This document shows positions 10,522 to 21,994 of a stretch of 64,000 nt of DNA, one piece after another. Where the stretch lies: NCBI RefSeq assembly GCF_000012565.1, contig NC_007354.1, positions 682,001 through 746,000 of the forward strand, in the 5' to 3' direction. How positions within the stretch are numbered: position 1 is the stretch's first letter; every line of letters starts with the position of its first letter. Below the pieces are notes generated by a model, which saw only the letters and a program-made list of their open reading frames with translations, ran no database searches and was not told the origin of the DNA. The DNA comes from Ehrlichia canis str. Jake. GTDB taxonomy: Bacteria; Pseudomonadota; Alphaproteobacteria; Rickettsiales; Anaplasmataceae. The translations under genes and the position numbers were made by a program.

Positions 10522-11685
10522 TTAACACAATTTATCAATAGTACTACTTGCTACTTTCCTACTTATTGCATCACAATCAAGAATATTTGACAAAGAATTA
10601 ATACGTCCATAATTAACTAAATTTAATGTTTCATACACTATATTTACAATATCAAGAAACCCTATCTTCTTAGCCAAAAAAGCATTAACAGCAATTTCAT
10701 TTGCAGCATTTAAAATAATACCATTAGCATGAACATTAGATGTTTTTAAAACTTCAAAACCTAATTTTATGCCAGGAAACTTATAAATATCAGGTTTCAT
10801 AAAAGTTAATTGATTATATAACGCTAAATTCAGTTTTTTACACAAAGCAGCTGATCTATTCGGCCAAGATAATGAATACATAATTGGAATTTTCATATCT
10901 GGTACAGACATAAAAGCAATAGATGTTCCATCTATATAAGATATTATCCCATGCACTACAGATTCGTTATGTATTATTACATCTAATTTTTCAGCTTTTA
11001 TTGAAAATAAATAATATGCTTCTATAATCTCAAGAGATTTATTAATCATAGTTGCACTATCAACAGATATTTTTTTACCCATTTTCCAAACAGGGTGCTT
11101 AACTGTATCTTGAACAGTTACATATTTCATTTGTTCATAATCCATTGATAATAAAGGTCCACCAGACGCGGTTAATGTAATTTTTTCTAAATCTTTATGG
11201 CCCTTGTCAGCAAGTATTTGGTATATAGCATTATGTTCTGAATCTAGAGGAATAATTTTAACATCCTTTTCTTTTGCTAAACTAAGTAATAATGCACCAC
11301 CACAAACTATACTCTCTTTATTCGCTAGTGCAATAACTTTAACATTTGAATTTATTAAATAAGTCATCGGCACAAGTGCTGCTATCCCTACAATAGCCAT
11401 CATTGCATAATCTACATCTAAAGACGTAGCCATAATCATGCCGTCATCTCCAGCACTCACTTTAATATTTGTATCGAGCAATAAGTCTTTTAATTCTCGA
11501 TATAAATTAACATCAGTAATAACAACTCTTTCTGCATTAACCAATTTAGCTTGAAATGCTAACAGCTGAATATTTGACTTAGCAACTAATACTTTTACTT
11601 GATACTTATCTAACTCAGAAAATATTATATCAATTATCATTTGGCCAATAGCACCAGTAGAGCCAAATACAGAAACTGTTTTCAC
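10522..11685 (-). CDS. dxr: 1-deoxy-D-xylulose 5-phosphate reductoisomerase
   Basis: NADPH-dependent enzyme making MEP from DXP, the committed step of the MEP isoprenoid pathway. 387 residues, normal length. The N-terminal nucleotide-binding motif GSTGAIGQ is at residues 8-15. Downstream come the metal/substrate motif LDSEHNAI, the flexible-loop region LTASGGPL and the catalytic-domain motif [17 protein letters not shown]. The start is GTG at 11685. It follows nuoN on the same strand with ~50 bp between, so it may be read from the nuo transcript. Confidence 0.97.
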   Translation of the reverse strand: MKTVSVFGSTGAIGQMIIDIIFSELDKYQVKVLVAKSNIQLLAFQAKLVNAERVVITDVNLYRELKDLLLDTNIKVSAGDDGMIMATSLDVDYAMMAIVGIAALVPMTYLINSNVKVIALANKESIVCGGALLLSLAKEKDVKIIPLDSEHNAIYQILADKGHKDLEKITLTASGGPLLSMDYEQMKYVTVQDTVKHPVWKMGKKISVDSATMINKSLEIIEAYYLFSIKAEKLDVIIHNESVVHGIISYIDGTSIAFMSVPDMKIPIMYSLSWPNRSAALCKKLNLALYNQLTFMKPDIYKFPGIKLGFEVLKTSNVHANGIILNAANEIAVNAFLAKKIGFLDIVNIVYETLNLVNYGRINSLSNILDCDAISRKVASSTIDKLC

Positions 11686-11736
11686 ATGCTTTAATATTTA
11701 ATAACTTCAGGTATTATATATCGAATATTCAGATTA

Positions 11737-13161
11737 TTATCCATTAAAAAAATTAAAATGTAAAAAATAACTTATAATATTTCTCACATGACCAACAAAA
11801 ACAAAAAATACAAGATTAACTACTACTGTCAACAATAGTACAAAACATAACTTCTTGTTAGAAATTGAGACATCACAAGAACTATCACTTAAATCAAAAT
11901 ACATCACTTTAATAATTTTCAAATAATAATAACATGAAACAGCACTTACAAGAGCAAAAGTTACCGCAATCTTTATAAAACCATTTTCTACTAAACTTGA
12001 TAATACATCATATTTAGCAAAAAAGCCTGCCAAAGGTGGTATTCCAGCCATAGATAACATAATTACAGCAATACAAAATGCAATAACTGGAGATTTATTA
12101 TGCAATCCTTTCAAATTTAATAAATTACAATCATCATCATCATATTGTATTAAAATACAAAAAAGTCCTATATTCATGACAACATACAATAACAGATACA
12201 TTATAGTAGCTGCATTACTTACAGTAGTGTTTATAGCTAATGAGATTAACATATATCCAATGTGTCCAATAGCTGCATATGAAAATAATCTTTTCAAATT
12301 AGTCTGCCTCATTGCCCCAAATGCTGATACAAATATAGATAACATAGAAACACAAATCATTATCTGTTGCCAATCCTTAGATAAACTAGGTAATACTTCA
12401 TTCAGTATTCTCATCAATAAAAATATAAAAGTACTTTTCGGCACTATAGAAAAAAACATTGTCATAATAGTTGAAGTACCTTGGTAAACATCAGGTACCC
12501 ACATATGAAATGGAGATGCCGATAATTTAAAAAATATACTAATCAAAATAAGTATCACTCCTAAAATGGCACCTAAAGGTATGTTCTCATTATTGGAAAA
12601 GAAGTTATATATTCCAGAAAATCCAACCTGCGTTGTATAACCATACAACATAGAAATGCCATATAACATAATGCAAGAGGACAATGCACTCAATACAAAA
12701 TATTTAATACCTGATTCAGAAGATTTAATTGCACTTTTATCAAAACATGTCAACGCATATAAAGTTATACTTTGTATTTCAAATGATAAATAAAAAGAAA
12801 GTAAACTATTTGCAGCAATTAAAGTAATTAACCCAAAAACTGCAAATAAAATCATTATAGAAAATTCATAACAATATTCTTTACCAGAAACTAACAGCAT
12901 AAATAAAACACTACTGCTAGAGAGCAAAATTATAATTTTTGCAATGGAAATATATAAATCAGATTTTAGAAGCCCATTAAAAATTAACTGTGGCTCAATT
13001 TCTAAATTAATACCAACAATACCAACAGTTACTAATAAACTAATCAAAGATAAAACATGTATAACCTTTTTATTCAGTACAATCCCTAATAATAATAATA
13101 TTAAGGATGAACTTACTAAAAAAACTTCCGGTATTATATAAACAAAATTATTCCAATACAT
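11737..13161 (-). CDS. nuoN: NADH-quinone oxidoreductase subunit N
   Basis: Antiporter-like proton-pumping membrane subunit of respiratory complex I. About 474 residues and some 14 hydrophobic segments; the central motif [18 protein letters not shown] is the family signature (proton_antipo domain). The ATG at 13161 ([12 protein letters not shown]) was chosen because it leaves a 17-bp gap after nuoM. An upstream ATG at 13230 would add 23 residues and overlap nuoM by 52 bases. It is the last gene of the nuoJKLMN run on this strand. Confidence 0.95.
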
Positions 13162-13178
13162 AATAATCTCAAATGCTA

Positions 13179-14636
13179 CTAAAGTATAAAGTTTTTCAAA
13201 TACAACTGCTCCACTAACGGAGTTAAGCATTTTAACAAGATATAATAAGGATATAATCCAAATAATAATATAAAAGCAGCTAAAGTCGCTAAAATAAATA
13301 ACTCACTTTTACTAAGATTACAATCTATTATTAAATCACAATTTGGTGCAGCACCCCAGATTATTTTCTTGCATAAAAATAACATATATAAAGCACCTAA
13401 TATCACTCCAACAGCTATCAAAACTGAAAATAACTTAGAGTAATGAAATACGCCTAATATAGATAAAAATTCTCCTATAAAACCTGAAGTACCAGGTAAA
13501 GCAATTGAAGCCATTGAAAAAAATATAAACATAATAGAAAATTGAGGCATTATTTTTGCCAGTCCACTATACTTAGATATCTCCAAAGTATGAGTCTTAT
13601 TATAAAGTATACCAACACAAGTAAACAATGCTGCTGATATCAGACCATGGCTAATCATTTGAAATACAGCACCAGATATACCATATTCATTGAAAGAAAA
13701 TATTCCTGCAGTAACAAACCCCATATGAGCAATAGAGGAATATGCTATTAGCTTTTTAATATTATTCTGAACAAAAGATATCAATGATGCATAAATTACA
13801 GCTATAATGCTCAATACTATAACGAAATTTGCAAAATATACACTAGCTTCTGGTAGCATAGGTATAGAAAATCTTAATAATGCATATGTACCAATTTTAA
13901 TCAGTATACCAGCCAACAAAACAGACCCTACTGTAGGGGCTTGAACATGTGCATCTGGCAACCAAGTATGAAAAGGTACAACAGGTATTTTTATTGCAAA
14001 TGAAACAAAAAATGCAATCCAAACCCACTTTTGTGCGGTCAGATTTAAATAATTTGACAAAATATAAGTCAATTTTTCTATATCACTTACCCTGTCAGAA
14101 AAGAAGTATACATATAATAATGCTATCAAAAACAACAAAGAACCAACTAAAGTATACAAAAATAATTTAAATGTAGCATATACTCTATCCTCATGTCCCC
14201 ATATTCCTATAATAAAAAACATTGGGATTAAAACTGCTTCAAAAAATATATAAAACATTATTATATCAAGTGAAGCAAATACTCCTATTGTCAATCCTTC
14301 TAGTAATAATAATAAAGCAAGTAATACTCGTAAATTACTTGACTTCATATTATATAAAGCGAAAACAACAGATAATAAAAATAAAAAAGTCGTTAATAAT
14401 AGAAGCGGTAAAGATAAACCATCTATACCTACCGCAAAACCTTGTGTTAAACGATATACAAACTGAAAGCCATTACATAAATAATCAAACTTTACAGCTA
14501 TAATAATATTTATAATAAATGCAGCACCAGAACATAGTAAAGAAACTAACTTTATGAATAATGAGTCTGACTTAAAATTACTAACTGCTAATAAGCATGA
14601 CCCTAATATTGGCAATAAAACCATGAAAAATAGCAT
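13179..14636 (-). CDS. nuoM: NADH-quinone oxidoreductase subunit M
   Basis: Membrane proton-pumping subunit of complex I, 485 residues with ~14 hydrophobic segments. Family signatures are [20 protein letters not shown] and [11 protein letters not shown]. It is only 5 bases from nuoL (14642), so the two are almost certainly co-translated. Homologous to NuoL and NuoN; told apart by length and gene order. Confidence 0.97.
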
Positions 14637-14641
14637 ACGCT

Positions 14642-16507
14642 TTAAAATCTTATATTATTATAAATCAACCACATGATAATACTTATCAACCCTAGTAGCA
14701 TAACAAACGCATAATCAAAAATAAAACCAGTTTGTATTTTAATACTACCTTTTGAGCAGGAATCTACTAGTCTAGTAATACCACCTAAGCCAAAATAATC
14801 AATAATTTTTTTATCAATTACTTTAGAAAATAAGTTAGCTATACATTTAATAGGTACTACAAATACAATATTATATAATTCATCAAAATACCATTTATTA
14901 TATAAGAATTTCAATAACTTGTTAGAACGCCAATTATCAAAGTAATTGTAAAAATATCTTAAGTAAGCACACACTATCCCAAATACACTTAATATTAATG
15001 GCAATAATTTTACAAACAATCCAACTTCTTCATGTTCATGTACTATTATACTACTATTCCAAAATGCAGGACTATTAATTAATAATAAATTTTGCCCCCA
15101 CATACCAGCAAAAACAGAACCTATAGCTAAGATTAATAAAGGCAAAAGCATTACCTTGCCTGATTCATGTATTGACTCTCTTTTTAAATTAACTCCATGA
15201 AAAACTAGTATAATTAATCTCCAAGAATAAAATGAAGTTAAAAATGCAACAAAATTACACACTATAAAAGAAATAGTGTTAACATGATAGCTACTTTCAA
15301 TAATTAAATCCTTTGAATAAAAACCAGCAAAAGGGAAAATACCTGCCAAAGCTAAAGAACCTATCCAAGTCAATACATATGTAAACGGTATTTGACGCCA
15401 AGAAACATTTATTTTATGAATATTTTGTTCATGTGCAGCGTGAATTATATTACCAGCACACAAAAATAACAATGCCTTAAAAAAAGCATGAGTCATCAAA
15501 TGAAATATAGCTATACTATATACTGATAGACCACATGCAATAAACATATATCCCAATTGACTACAAGTAGAATATGCTATTATCTTCTTTACATCATCCT
15601 GTACAATAGCAACAGTTGCTGCAAAGAAACAAGTACATGTGCCAACAATCAGAATAACATTACGTGCTAGTTCTGATACTTCAAACAATGGAGAACATCT
15701 AGCAACAAGGAATACTCCTGCTGTTACCATAGTTGCAGCGTGAATCAATGCAGAAGCAGGAGTAGGCCCTTCCATTGCATCAGGTAACCATGTATGTAAG
15801 CCAATCTGTGCAGATTTACCCATACAACCAATAAAAAGTAATAGACATATTACGTCCACATAAAGCATAGGATAACCAAGAAAATTCATTTTTCCTTCAA
15901 CATATACTGAATCAAGCATCCCAAATATTTTACTGAACTCTAAAGATCCAAATACCCAAAATACTGCTATAATTCCTAATATAAAAAAAAAATCCCCTAT
16001 CCTATTCATAATAAAAGCTTTCATCGCTGCCTTAGTAGCTGAAGCTTTTTCGAACCAAAAACCAATTAATAAATAAGAACATAGTCCTACACCTTCCCAA
16101 CCAAAGAAAAGCTGAACAAAATTATCACTTGTTATCAAAATCAACATAAAAAATGTAAATAATGATACATAAGATAAAAACCTAGATGCACCAGCATCAT
16201 GAGACATATAACTTATTGAATAAAGATGCACTATTGCTGACACTGTATTCACTATTATCAGCATAATTATACTCAATGAGTCTATACATAATGACCAATT
16301 GATTTTTAATTTATATAATTCAATCCACGGAAATAATGTAATAACATAACTATCTTTAAAATTAAAAAACAAGTACCATGATAACAGTGATGCACATATT
16401 ACTAAACAAGTTATAACTAATTGAGAAGCAAATCTATTATTTATCATCTTACCAAAAATAGAACCTATCAATGGCAAAAAAACACATAATAGCTCAATCT
16501 TAATCAT
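14642..16507 (-). CDS. nuoL: NADH-quinone oxidoreductase subunit L
   Basis: Largest proton-pumping membrane subunit of complex I, 621 residues. It carries the typical FFGWEGVGLCSYLLIGFWFE and GLHTWLPDAMEGPTPASALI motifs, and a C-terminal extension (~485-621) with a final helix, expected for the lateral helix of NuoL. It lies between nuoK and nuoM on the same strand. Confidence 0.97.
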   Translation of the reverse strand: MIKIELLCVFLPLIGSIFGKMINNRFASQLVITCLVICASLLSWYLFFNFKDSYVITLFPWIELYKLKINWSLCIDSLSIIMLIIVNTVSAIVHLYSISYMSHDAGASRFLSYVSLFTFFMLILITSDNFVQLFFGWEGVGLCSYLLIGFWFEKASATKAAMKAFIMNRIGDFFFILGIIAVFWVFGSLEFSKIFGMLDSVYVEGKMNFLGYPMLYVDVICLLLFIGCMGKSAQIGLHTWLPDAMEGPTPASALIHAATMVTAGVFLVARCSPLFEVSELARNVILIVGTCTCFFAATVAIVQDDVKKIIAYSTCSQLGYMFIACGLSVYSIAIFHLMTHAFFKALLFLCAGNIIHAAHEQNIHKINVSWRQIPFTYVLTWIGSLALAGIFPFAGFYSKDLIIESSYHVNTISFIVCNFVAFLTSFYSWRLIILVFHGVNLKRESIHESGKVMLLPLLILAIGSVFAGMWGQNLLLINSPAFWNSSIIVHEHEEVGLFVKLLPLILSVFGIVCAYLRYFYNYFDNWRSNKLLKFLYNKWYFDELYNIVFVVPIKCIANLFSKVIDKKIIDYFGLGGITRLVDSCSKGSIKIQTGFIFDYAFVMLLGLISIIMWLIYNNIRF

Positions 16508-16590
16508 AAAATCTGATCCTCAATTAATTGATCACAAATCAATTAAAATAATTAATTATAATTAGTCAACAAATACTCAAGAAAAACTCA

Positions 16591-16917
16591 CTATTCTTTC
16601 ATTTTATTAGCTGTTTCAATATCAATATTACCACAACTTCTAAAATATACTACAATGATGGCCAATCCTACTGCAGATTCTGCAGCAGCAACTGTTAATA
16701 TAAACATTACAAAGACTTGCCCCAAAATATTATCAAGATATACTGAAAAAGCAGTAAAATTAATATTTATGGCCAATAACATTAATTCTATTGATAAAAG
16801 AATAGTAATGATATTTTTACGATTAATAAAAATTCCAGATACACCAATAGTAAATAAAATTGCACCTAAAATAAGAAAATGATTTAAAGTAATACCAGCA
16901 TCAATTAGAATCTTCAT
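16591..16917 (-). CDS. nuoK: NADH-quinone oxidoreductase subunit K
   Basis: Small three-helix membrane subunit of complex I (108 residues). It has the family pattern [20 protein letters not shown], then a helix with conserved Glu ([15 protein letters not shown]) and a second conserved Glu in [12 protein letters not shown]. The start overlaps the nuoJ end by 17 bases, indicating coupled translation. Confidence 0.97.
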   Translation of the reverse strand: MKILIDAGITLNHFLILGAILFTIGVSGIFINRKNIITILLSIELMLLAININFTAFSVYLDNILGQVFVMFILTVAAAESAVGLAIIVVYFRSCGNIDIETANKMKE

Positions 16918-17503
16918 AATTAACTCCCTCTTTTACTTTAACACTTACATATTTTATAGAAGATGGTCTATTGATTTGCATATTTATATTTTGCCTATGT
17001 ACACTACTGTTTTTAGCACGTAAAGTCAATACTAAAGCTCCAATTATTGATATTAAAAGCAATATACCAGATAAATGAAATATATACATATACTCAGTAT
17101 ATATTAAATTACCAATTGCAACAACATTACTTACATACTGCACGGATTCTGTTACTAACTCAGTTGTTGCAGATTGCCTAATAATAAACACTATATTAAC
17201 AAATAATATAACACCGCAAAGCAACCCTATAGCAAGATATTTCGTAAAAACATTTTTAAATCTCGAATAATTTATATCCAGCATCATAACTACAAACAAA
17301 AACAGTACAGCTACAGCACCAACATAAACTATTATAACTAACATTGCTATTAACTCTGCACCTAATAAAATAAATAATGTACTAGATATGAAAAACGTTA
17401 AAATTAAAAACAATACAGAGTAAACAGGATTTGATATATAAACTACAGCTACCGATGATAATACTATCAATGCTGCAAAAAAGTGAAATAAAAAATAAAC
17501 CAT
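16901..17503 (-). CDS. nuoJ: NADH-quinone oxidoreductase subunit J
   Basis: Membrane subunit of complex I, 200 residues and five predicted helices. The family motif [20 protein letters not shown] is at ~46-65. It is the first gene of the J-K-L-M-N run. Its first ~25 codons, with the DNA just upstream, were duplicated to 41435-41510, where they survive as a dead fragment. nuoF of the same complex lies 9.8 kb upstream on the same strand, beyond the paralog array. Confidence 0.96.
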   Translation of the reverse strand: MVYFLFHFFAALIVLSSVAVVYISNPVYSVLFLILTFFISSTLFILLGAELIAMLVIIVYVGAVAVLFLFVVMMLDINYSRFKNVFTKYLAIGLLCGVILFVNIVFIIRQSATTELVTESVQYVSNVVAIGNLIYTEYMYIFHLSGILLLISIIGALVLTLRAKNSSVHRQNINMQINRPSSIKYVSVKVKEGVNYEDSN

Positions 17504-17862
17504 TATTTTTACATCTGTTAATAATTAACAAATTTAACAAAAATTAGACCGAGTATAACTATATAAAATTCTCAAGTAAACTACTAATTCATATATTTCA
17601 AGAATATAAGCTATTTTATATTACTTAATAATTTGCTAAAAATAACTAACCTGAAAATTATTTATATATACAACATCCAGTATGTAAAAATTTTTCACAA
17701 AATTATATAATAAATATGTTTTTTATCAATTTGGGTTTTTAAAATTTATTTACACAATATTATGTTAGTAACTATATTTAATAATTATAGTATTATTTTA
17801 AATATGAGGTTCAATTAATTGAAAATATGTGTTTTTAATAGTAAAAATGCAAGTATAATCTT

Positions 17863-18444
17863 CTAGAAATGCATAATATATCTATTATTACCAGTAACTG
17901 GATTTACTGCTACTTGTTCAAGCTGCGTACTTCTATAATCGGTATGAAATAAATCTCCTCCACTATTGAAGAAATCAAACCTATACGTACGAGGCGTACC
18001 AACATCTGACTCAAGTTTCATGAAACGTCTAAACCTTTCAAACAACTGGACTGTATTTTCTTCAACTGTTCCACTATCACGTAAAAAACCACCATTTAGC
18101 AATACTTCATCATCCAGTACTACACCTTCTTCTCCCAATCTACTTAACGAATTATGTTTTAAACCAAAAATTAAAAACGGACTATCTTCCCCCCCCCCCC
18201 TAGTTGTACCGTATAAATAGTACATAATTCTTGGTAAACTCGTATTACTTACAATACAATAGCTATTAAACTTTGATCCATATAACCTATATAAAGGCAC
18301 ATCAGAACCTGGACGCTGCACAGTTGTTGAAATATCAAGAGTAGGATAACTTATAGTATATGAATCTTGCAATTTATTATAAGTACACACACTTGCAGGA
18401 TATAAGACAGGTACGTTTCCTTCGAAGAGTAATATTAATTCCAT
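17863..18444 (-). CDS. Poly-G tract member of the ~200-residue paralog family, in frame (ON)
   Basis: Function unknown. 193 residues, no clear signal peptide or membrane segment. Family features: N-terminal MELILLFEGNVPVLYP followed by a Cys; a central LYG...YC block; C-terminal DFFNSGGDLFHTDY and ending YIMHF. Residues ~81-86 (TRGGGE) are encoded by a run of 12 G (plus-strand C at 18189-18200), which keeps the frame open. Gain or loss of one G would truncate the product near its middle. The nearest relative is the copy at 40561-41146, about 64% identical by hand count but with 13 G and out of frame. The family matches what I recall as the E. canis paralog family with poly(G:C) tracts. Confidence 0.85.
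   Translation of the reverse strand: MELILLFEGNVPVLYPASVCTYNKLQDSYTISYPTLDISTTVQRPGSDVPLYRLYGSKFNSYCIVSNTSLPRIMYYLYGTTRGGGEDSPFLIFGLKHNSLSRLGEEGVVLDDEVLLNGGFLRDSGTVEENTVQLFERFRRFMKLESDVGTPRTYRFDFFNSGGDLFHTDYRSTQLEQVAVNPVTGNNRYIMHF
18189..18200 (-). repeat. Homopolymer tract G12 inside a coding region
   Basis: Twelve C on the plus strand, read as 12 G in the gene, coding Arg-Gly-Gly-Gly-Glu in frame. Long G runs are very rare in such AT-rich DNA and are classic slipped-strand mispairing sites. The equivalent tract at 40805-40817 has 13 G. Confidence 0.95.
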
Positions 18445-18474
18445 ATATTTTGATTAGTTAACACACGACATTTT

Positions 18475-18504
18475 AATGTATCACAGTTGCATCTAAATTG
18501 TCAA
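18475..18504 (-). promoter_or_regulatory. Sigma70-type promoter of the poly-G gene
   Basis: TTGACA (-35, plus-strand 18499-18504) and TACATT (-10, 18475-18480) are 18 bases apart, about 30 bases upstream of the ATG at 18444. The duplicate has TTGACA and TACACT with the same spacing. There is no evident Shine-Dalgarno sequence before the ATG. Confidence 0.6.
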
Positions 18505-18569
18505 TTTTTACCAATATTATTAAGATTTTATCTTTAAAATTTGTTTCAATCAATGTAATTAATATAACA

Positions 18570-19145
18570 TTAAGTAAGATTCATAACATACACAGTATTG
18601 CCTAAATAATCTACGCTAACTGAATTTAAAGTAGTACCCTTACATCTGTAACCAAAGCAATCACCTTGATCATTGAAAAAATCAATACGAAATTGACGTG
18701 TAATTTGCTTATCAGAAGTAAGCTGAATATTTTTATACAAAATTTCAAATAAATTGAAAGTATGGTCTTCTAATGATCTGGTTGTAGTCATACTTCCAGC
18801 TGATATTATAGTACCAGGACGTAACATAAGACCATATGCAATAACATTCCTTAAATCACCATCTCGAATAGAACACACTACATATTGTCCTATACCATCA
18901 CTACTCTTCCCAAATAAAAAGATTATATTATATCCTAAAACTACATTAGTTGCTACACAATATCTATCAAATACTGCTTTGTACAGATAACGAAATTGAA
19001 ATTCTGGGTTGTAACGTTCTGCCGGCACAGTAAGCATTAGGCCTGGTATTTGTGATTCATAAATATCTAAAGCTTTATTATACTTACACGCACTTTTAGG
19101 AACTAACGTAGGCACGTTATCTTTAAATAAGAATATCAACTGCAT
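18570..19145 (-). CDS. Member of the ~200-residue paralog family, intact
   Basis: Function unknown. About 191 residues from the ATG at 19145 (MQLIFLFKDNVPTLVP). An upstream ATG at 19187 is open but overlaps the predicted -10 box, so the shorter start is preferred; it also aligns with the paralogs. It has the N-terminal LIFLF...P.L.P..C.Y pattern, a central LYK..F.RYC block, and C-terminal FRIDFFNDQGDCFGY ending YVMNLT. It has no poly-G tract: the matching position reads GKSSDGIG. It lies 125 bp upstream of the poly-G member on the same strand. A relic of its 3' end sits in the duplicate near 40315-40435. Confidence 0.8.
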   Translation of the reverse strand: MQLIFLFKDNVPTLVPKSACKYNKALDIYESQIPGLMLTVPAERYNPEFQFRYLYKAVFDRYCVATNVVLGYNIIFLFGKSSDGIGQYVVCSIRDGDLRNVIAYGLMLRPGTIISAGSMTTTRSLEDHTFNLFEILYKNIQLTSDKQITRQFRIDFFNDQGDCFGYRCKGTTLNSVSVDYLGNTVYVMNLT

Positions 19146-19185
19146 ATGGTTTATCCATGTATGATTTTTCCTAAAATGATAAATC

Positions 19186-19215
19186 ATCTTATCATACTGA
19201 AATTGACAAAGTCAA
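19186..19215 (-). promoter_or_regulatory. Sigma70-type promoter of the second family member
   Basis: TTGACT (plus-strand 19210-19215) and TAAGAT (19186-19191) with 18-base spacing, ~40 bases upstream of the ATG at 19145. This is the same layout as the promoter of the neighbouring poly-G gene. Confidence 0.5.
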
Positions 19216-19819
19216 TCCTTACTATTAGCACTAATGGAAAGAATGAATACTAATTAATTTATTGTAACAATCTAATACATATACAGTAAGTTCATATAGT
19301 CACAACACACAGATTAATTTCACTAAAACTCATACTTAATACATATAATTAAACTATTACTTTTTCATATTGTAAAACTCAACAAAATAACAATTCTTTA
19401 AAAAAAGAAAATCCCATCTTTACACATCAAACAACATAAAATATTCTTTTTTTACTATCCAAATTTACAGTAATTTTGACGTATGATATCAGTCTTCAAC
19501 ATTGTACTAATCAATTTGAATTTATATAGTTAATAAATAAAACTATACACTTGTTGATACATTTCTAGCATTACCAAATAAGCAATATGTTATTTTTTTT
19601 TAATTCTCTTACTTATAAACTTTTACTAAATCCTACTTTACGTAGTACAGAAAATATTCATGCACTCTAGTAAACTCATTATCTATATTACTAAATTATA
19701 GTTCTACAACAATTCATTATATGTACGCACTTTTTTAGAAAATAAATTAGCTATAAAAAAAATCATAACATTAACGCTTACAATTTTTCTATATATACTT
19801 CTATAATACTTAATACGCT
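19216..19819. other. Gene-free spacer in the paralog array
   Basis: About 600 bases, very AT-rich, with stops in all frames. I recognise no family remnant, RNA gene or clear hairpin here. Its size would fit one fully decayed family member. Confidence 0.5.
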
Positions 19820-20425
19820 AATTAATTTGCATAATATATGGAACATCACCTGTTAACTTTAATTTCACTTAATATAAAATCCATATGTACATAATTAAAC
19901 ATATCACCTTGCATATTAAAAAAACAAAAGTATACCCACAAGGAATTTCCTGCTTACACTTAACATTTATACAATGCTAAAACATATTAAATAAATTAAT
20001 AGTATGACTTTCTACTGAAATTTCTTCGATATTTTGTTCTGGTATAGGATTAATTGTTCCACAGCTTATAATAGTACTTTTATCTAATAATACACCTTCT
20101 CTCACCAATTTATTTAATGAACAACTTGGATACACAAAAATCACAACTACTTTCTATCCTTCTCTGGCAGTACCATATAAAAAATATAATTCTGAATCAA
20201 AGCTTGGGCTGCTTACAATGCAATATTCATTAAATTTTCCTTGATATAAAAGACAATAATCTCTATATACAGTAGAGAAAGCTTGAGTGTCAGGAACAAC
20301 AAGTCTATTATTTAACTCATGGTCTTTTGTATGGTATTCCTAACGATTTATCATAAATACAAATGTTCTCAGGCACTAAAATTGGTATGCCATCCGCAAA
20401 TAATGGAATTAAACGCACATTTTCT
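19820..20425 (-). pseudogene. Decayed member of the paralog family
   Basis: Reading through frame breaks on the minus strand gives, in order: LIPLFADGIPILVPENICIYD, then YQGKFNEYCIVSSPSFDSELYFLYGTAREG followed by a stop, then LVREGVLLDKSTIISCGTINP and GYTFVFFNMQGDMFNYVH. These are the N-terminal, central and C-terminal family blocks in the right order. The start region and several codons are broken. The central LYGTAREG lies where the poly-G member has LYGTTRGGG, but with no G run. Confidence 0.8.
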
Positions 20426-20554
20426 GATTTTTCTACACATGATACACTATTTCTATTACATCGCAACTGATAAAATTAACTAAAAACATATATTAACTGC
20501 TTTTAAAATTCATGATAATTGCCATATTAGTAATTGAAACTTTAAAGATAGATT

Positions 20555-21108
20555 GATCAGTAAGCAGATGGATTTTCTTTTATATCATTTAATACTGTAT
20601 TTATATATAAAGTATTAAATAACTCACCTTTATCATTAAAAAACTTAGCATATTAGCACCAACAGATTAAGCCCTTCACATCATGATTACATGACTTTTA
20701 ATAACATCAAACATCTGTATAGTAGTATTTTCTTCACTTGATAAACTATCCATTCATATATCCAGATACCAATAGAACATTTTAATATCAGAACATAATT
20801 TATAATGTCACACACTAAATCCAAAAAATTTGAACACTAAAGATAAATTATTACTCATTTCATTTTGACAAAATAAAAAAAGTAAATCTTTTTTCAAACT
20901 TATAATAGTTACAAGAAAATAATTCTGAAATAGTATTCCATACAAATAAAAAGTCATTATAAATACTTGTTCTAGACTCTGTTAACCTAATATTCATTTG
21001 ATTATCACTTGTAATCCACCTTTTCATAATCTCATATCATAGTAACATGAATTTGTAAGTAATAAAACAGGCAACCCTTCCTCAAGTAATAACAATTTTA
21101 GATCCACT
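20555..21108 (-). pseudogene. Heavily decayed member of the paralog family
   Basis: The N-terminal block DLKLLLLEEGLPVLLLTNSCYYD is followed by an early stop. Later pieces can still be placed (NVRLTESR-like text and a C-terminal FFNDKGELFNTLYINTVLND), but stops and frameshifts interrupt all of them. Same strand and spacing as its neighbours. Confidence 0.75.
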
Positions 21109-21245
21109 TCTGACATTATATAAAAAGTTACTACTGCAATTGATAAAAACAACTAAGAATAATACTATTAAAAGATTATAATTATTTTTTATACAACAAA
21201 AATACCATACCTATTAGTAACATAGAATAATATAAAACAATTTAG

Positions 21246-21854
21246 TTAATGCATTGTCTTAACATATATCGTTGTATTAGTTACTGGATGAACTATTGTA
21301 TCACGCAATTTTGAAGTTATATACTCTGTATGAAACAATGCTCCCTACGAATCATAAAAACTCAATATGTGATTATAACTCATTGGTGTATTAAAATTCA
21401 TTTGAATCCTATTTTTTACAGCATTAAACACCTCTATAGCATGATTTTTATATTGAGACCCATCATGCTGTTCCGCTTGAATTCCACATCCAACTAAAAA
21501 TTCACGAGGTAATACACTGCCATTCTCTAATAGATCACGAAATGAGTTTTTCGGAATTTTTATGAATAAACATGTTGCCTTACTTAATAAACCACTATAA
21601 CCAAATAAACACATCATATCTACAGGTAATCTTTCAGAAGTCATTATACAGTATCTTTGAAATCGTGATAAAAACAAATTATGAAAAGCAGCATAAGTAC
21701 TTTGAGGATTAGGAGTCCCTAGTCTAGCGTTCATAGCACTATCAACCATACTAGCACTTTTTATTTTACCTTCTGCATTCTTTTTAATAAGACACTTATT
21801 TGTAGGTACTAAACATGGTGTGCCATTATTAAGTAACAGTAATAGTAAATCCAT
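21246..21854 (-). pseudogene. Paralog family member with one in-frame stop
   Basis: The frame runs 203 codons from ATG 21854 (preceded by AGGT) to a stop at 21246-21248, interrupted once by TAG at 21345-21347. The first 169 residues form MDLLLLLLNNGTPCLVP... to HILSFYDS. After the stop the frame continues GALFHTEYITSKLRDT and VTNTTIYVKTMH, which is the family C-terminus. Everything but that codon looks intact. It is either a very young pseudogene or makes a 169-residue protein lacking the last block. The text is closest to the broken copy at 22712-23318. Confidence 0.85.
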
Positions 21855-21994
21855 TTTATATTACCTGCATTCACTTTAATAAATTATATCTTATATTTAA
21901 AAAAGTTAAACTTTATTTAAGATTTTAAGTAAAAAATTTTCAGCATAATTCTATAGAAAATAATCTGCAAACAATATAATTAGTGATAATATTA

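Larger units (their letters stand above)
17430..18620 (-). repeat. Source copy of an inverted segmental duplication (partner at 40320-41510)
   Basis: Runs from the 5' end of nuoJ through the 360-bp spacer, the poly-G family member, its promoter and the 3' end of the next member. The same order is found inverted at 40320-41510. Spacers match at roughly nine bases in ten by eye. nuoJ is whole here, so this is the source and the other is the copy. The spacer 17504-17862 holds no gene; a 12-bp palindrome (TCAATTAATTGA, 17811-17822) is kept in both copies. Confidence 0.85.

Noticed and set aside
13162-13230. An upstream ATG would extend NuoN by 23 residues and overlap nuoM by 52 bases.
   Set aside because: The extension is not NuoN-like, and the ATG at 13161 gives a normal N-terminus and a 17-bp gap.
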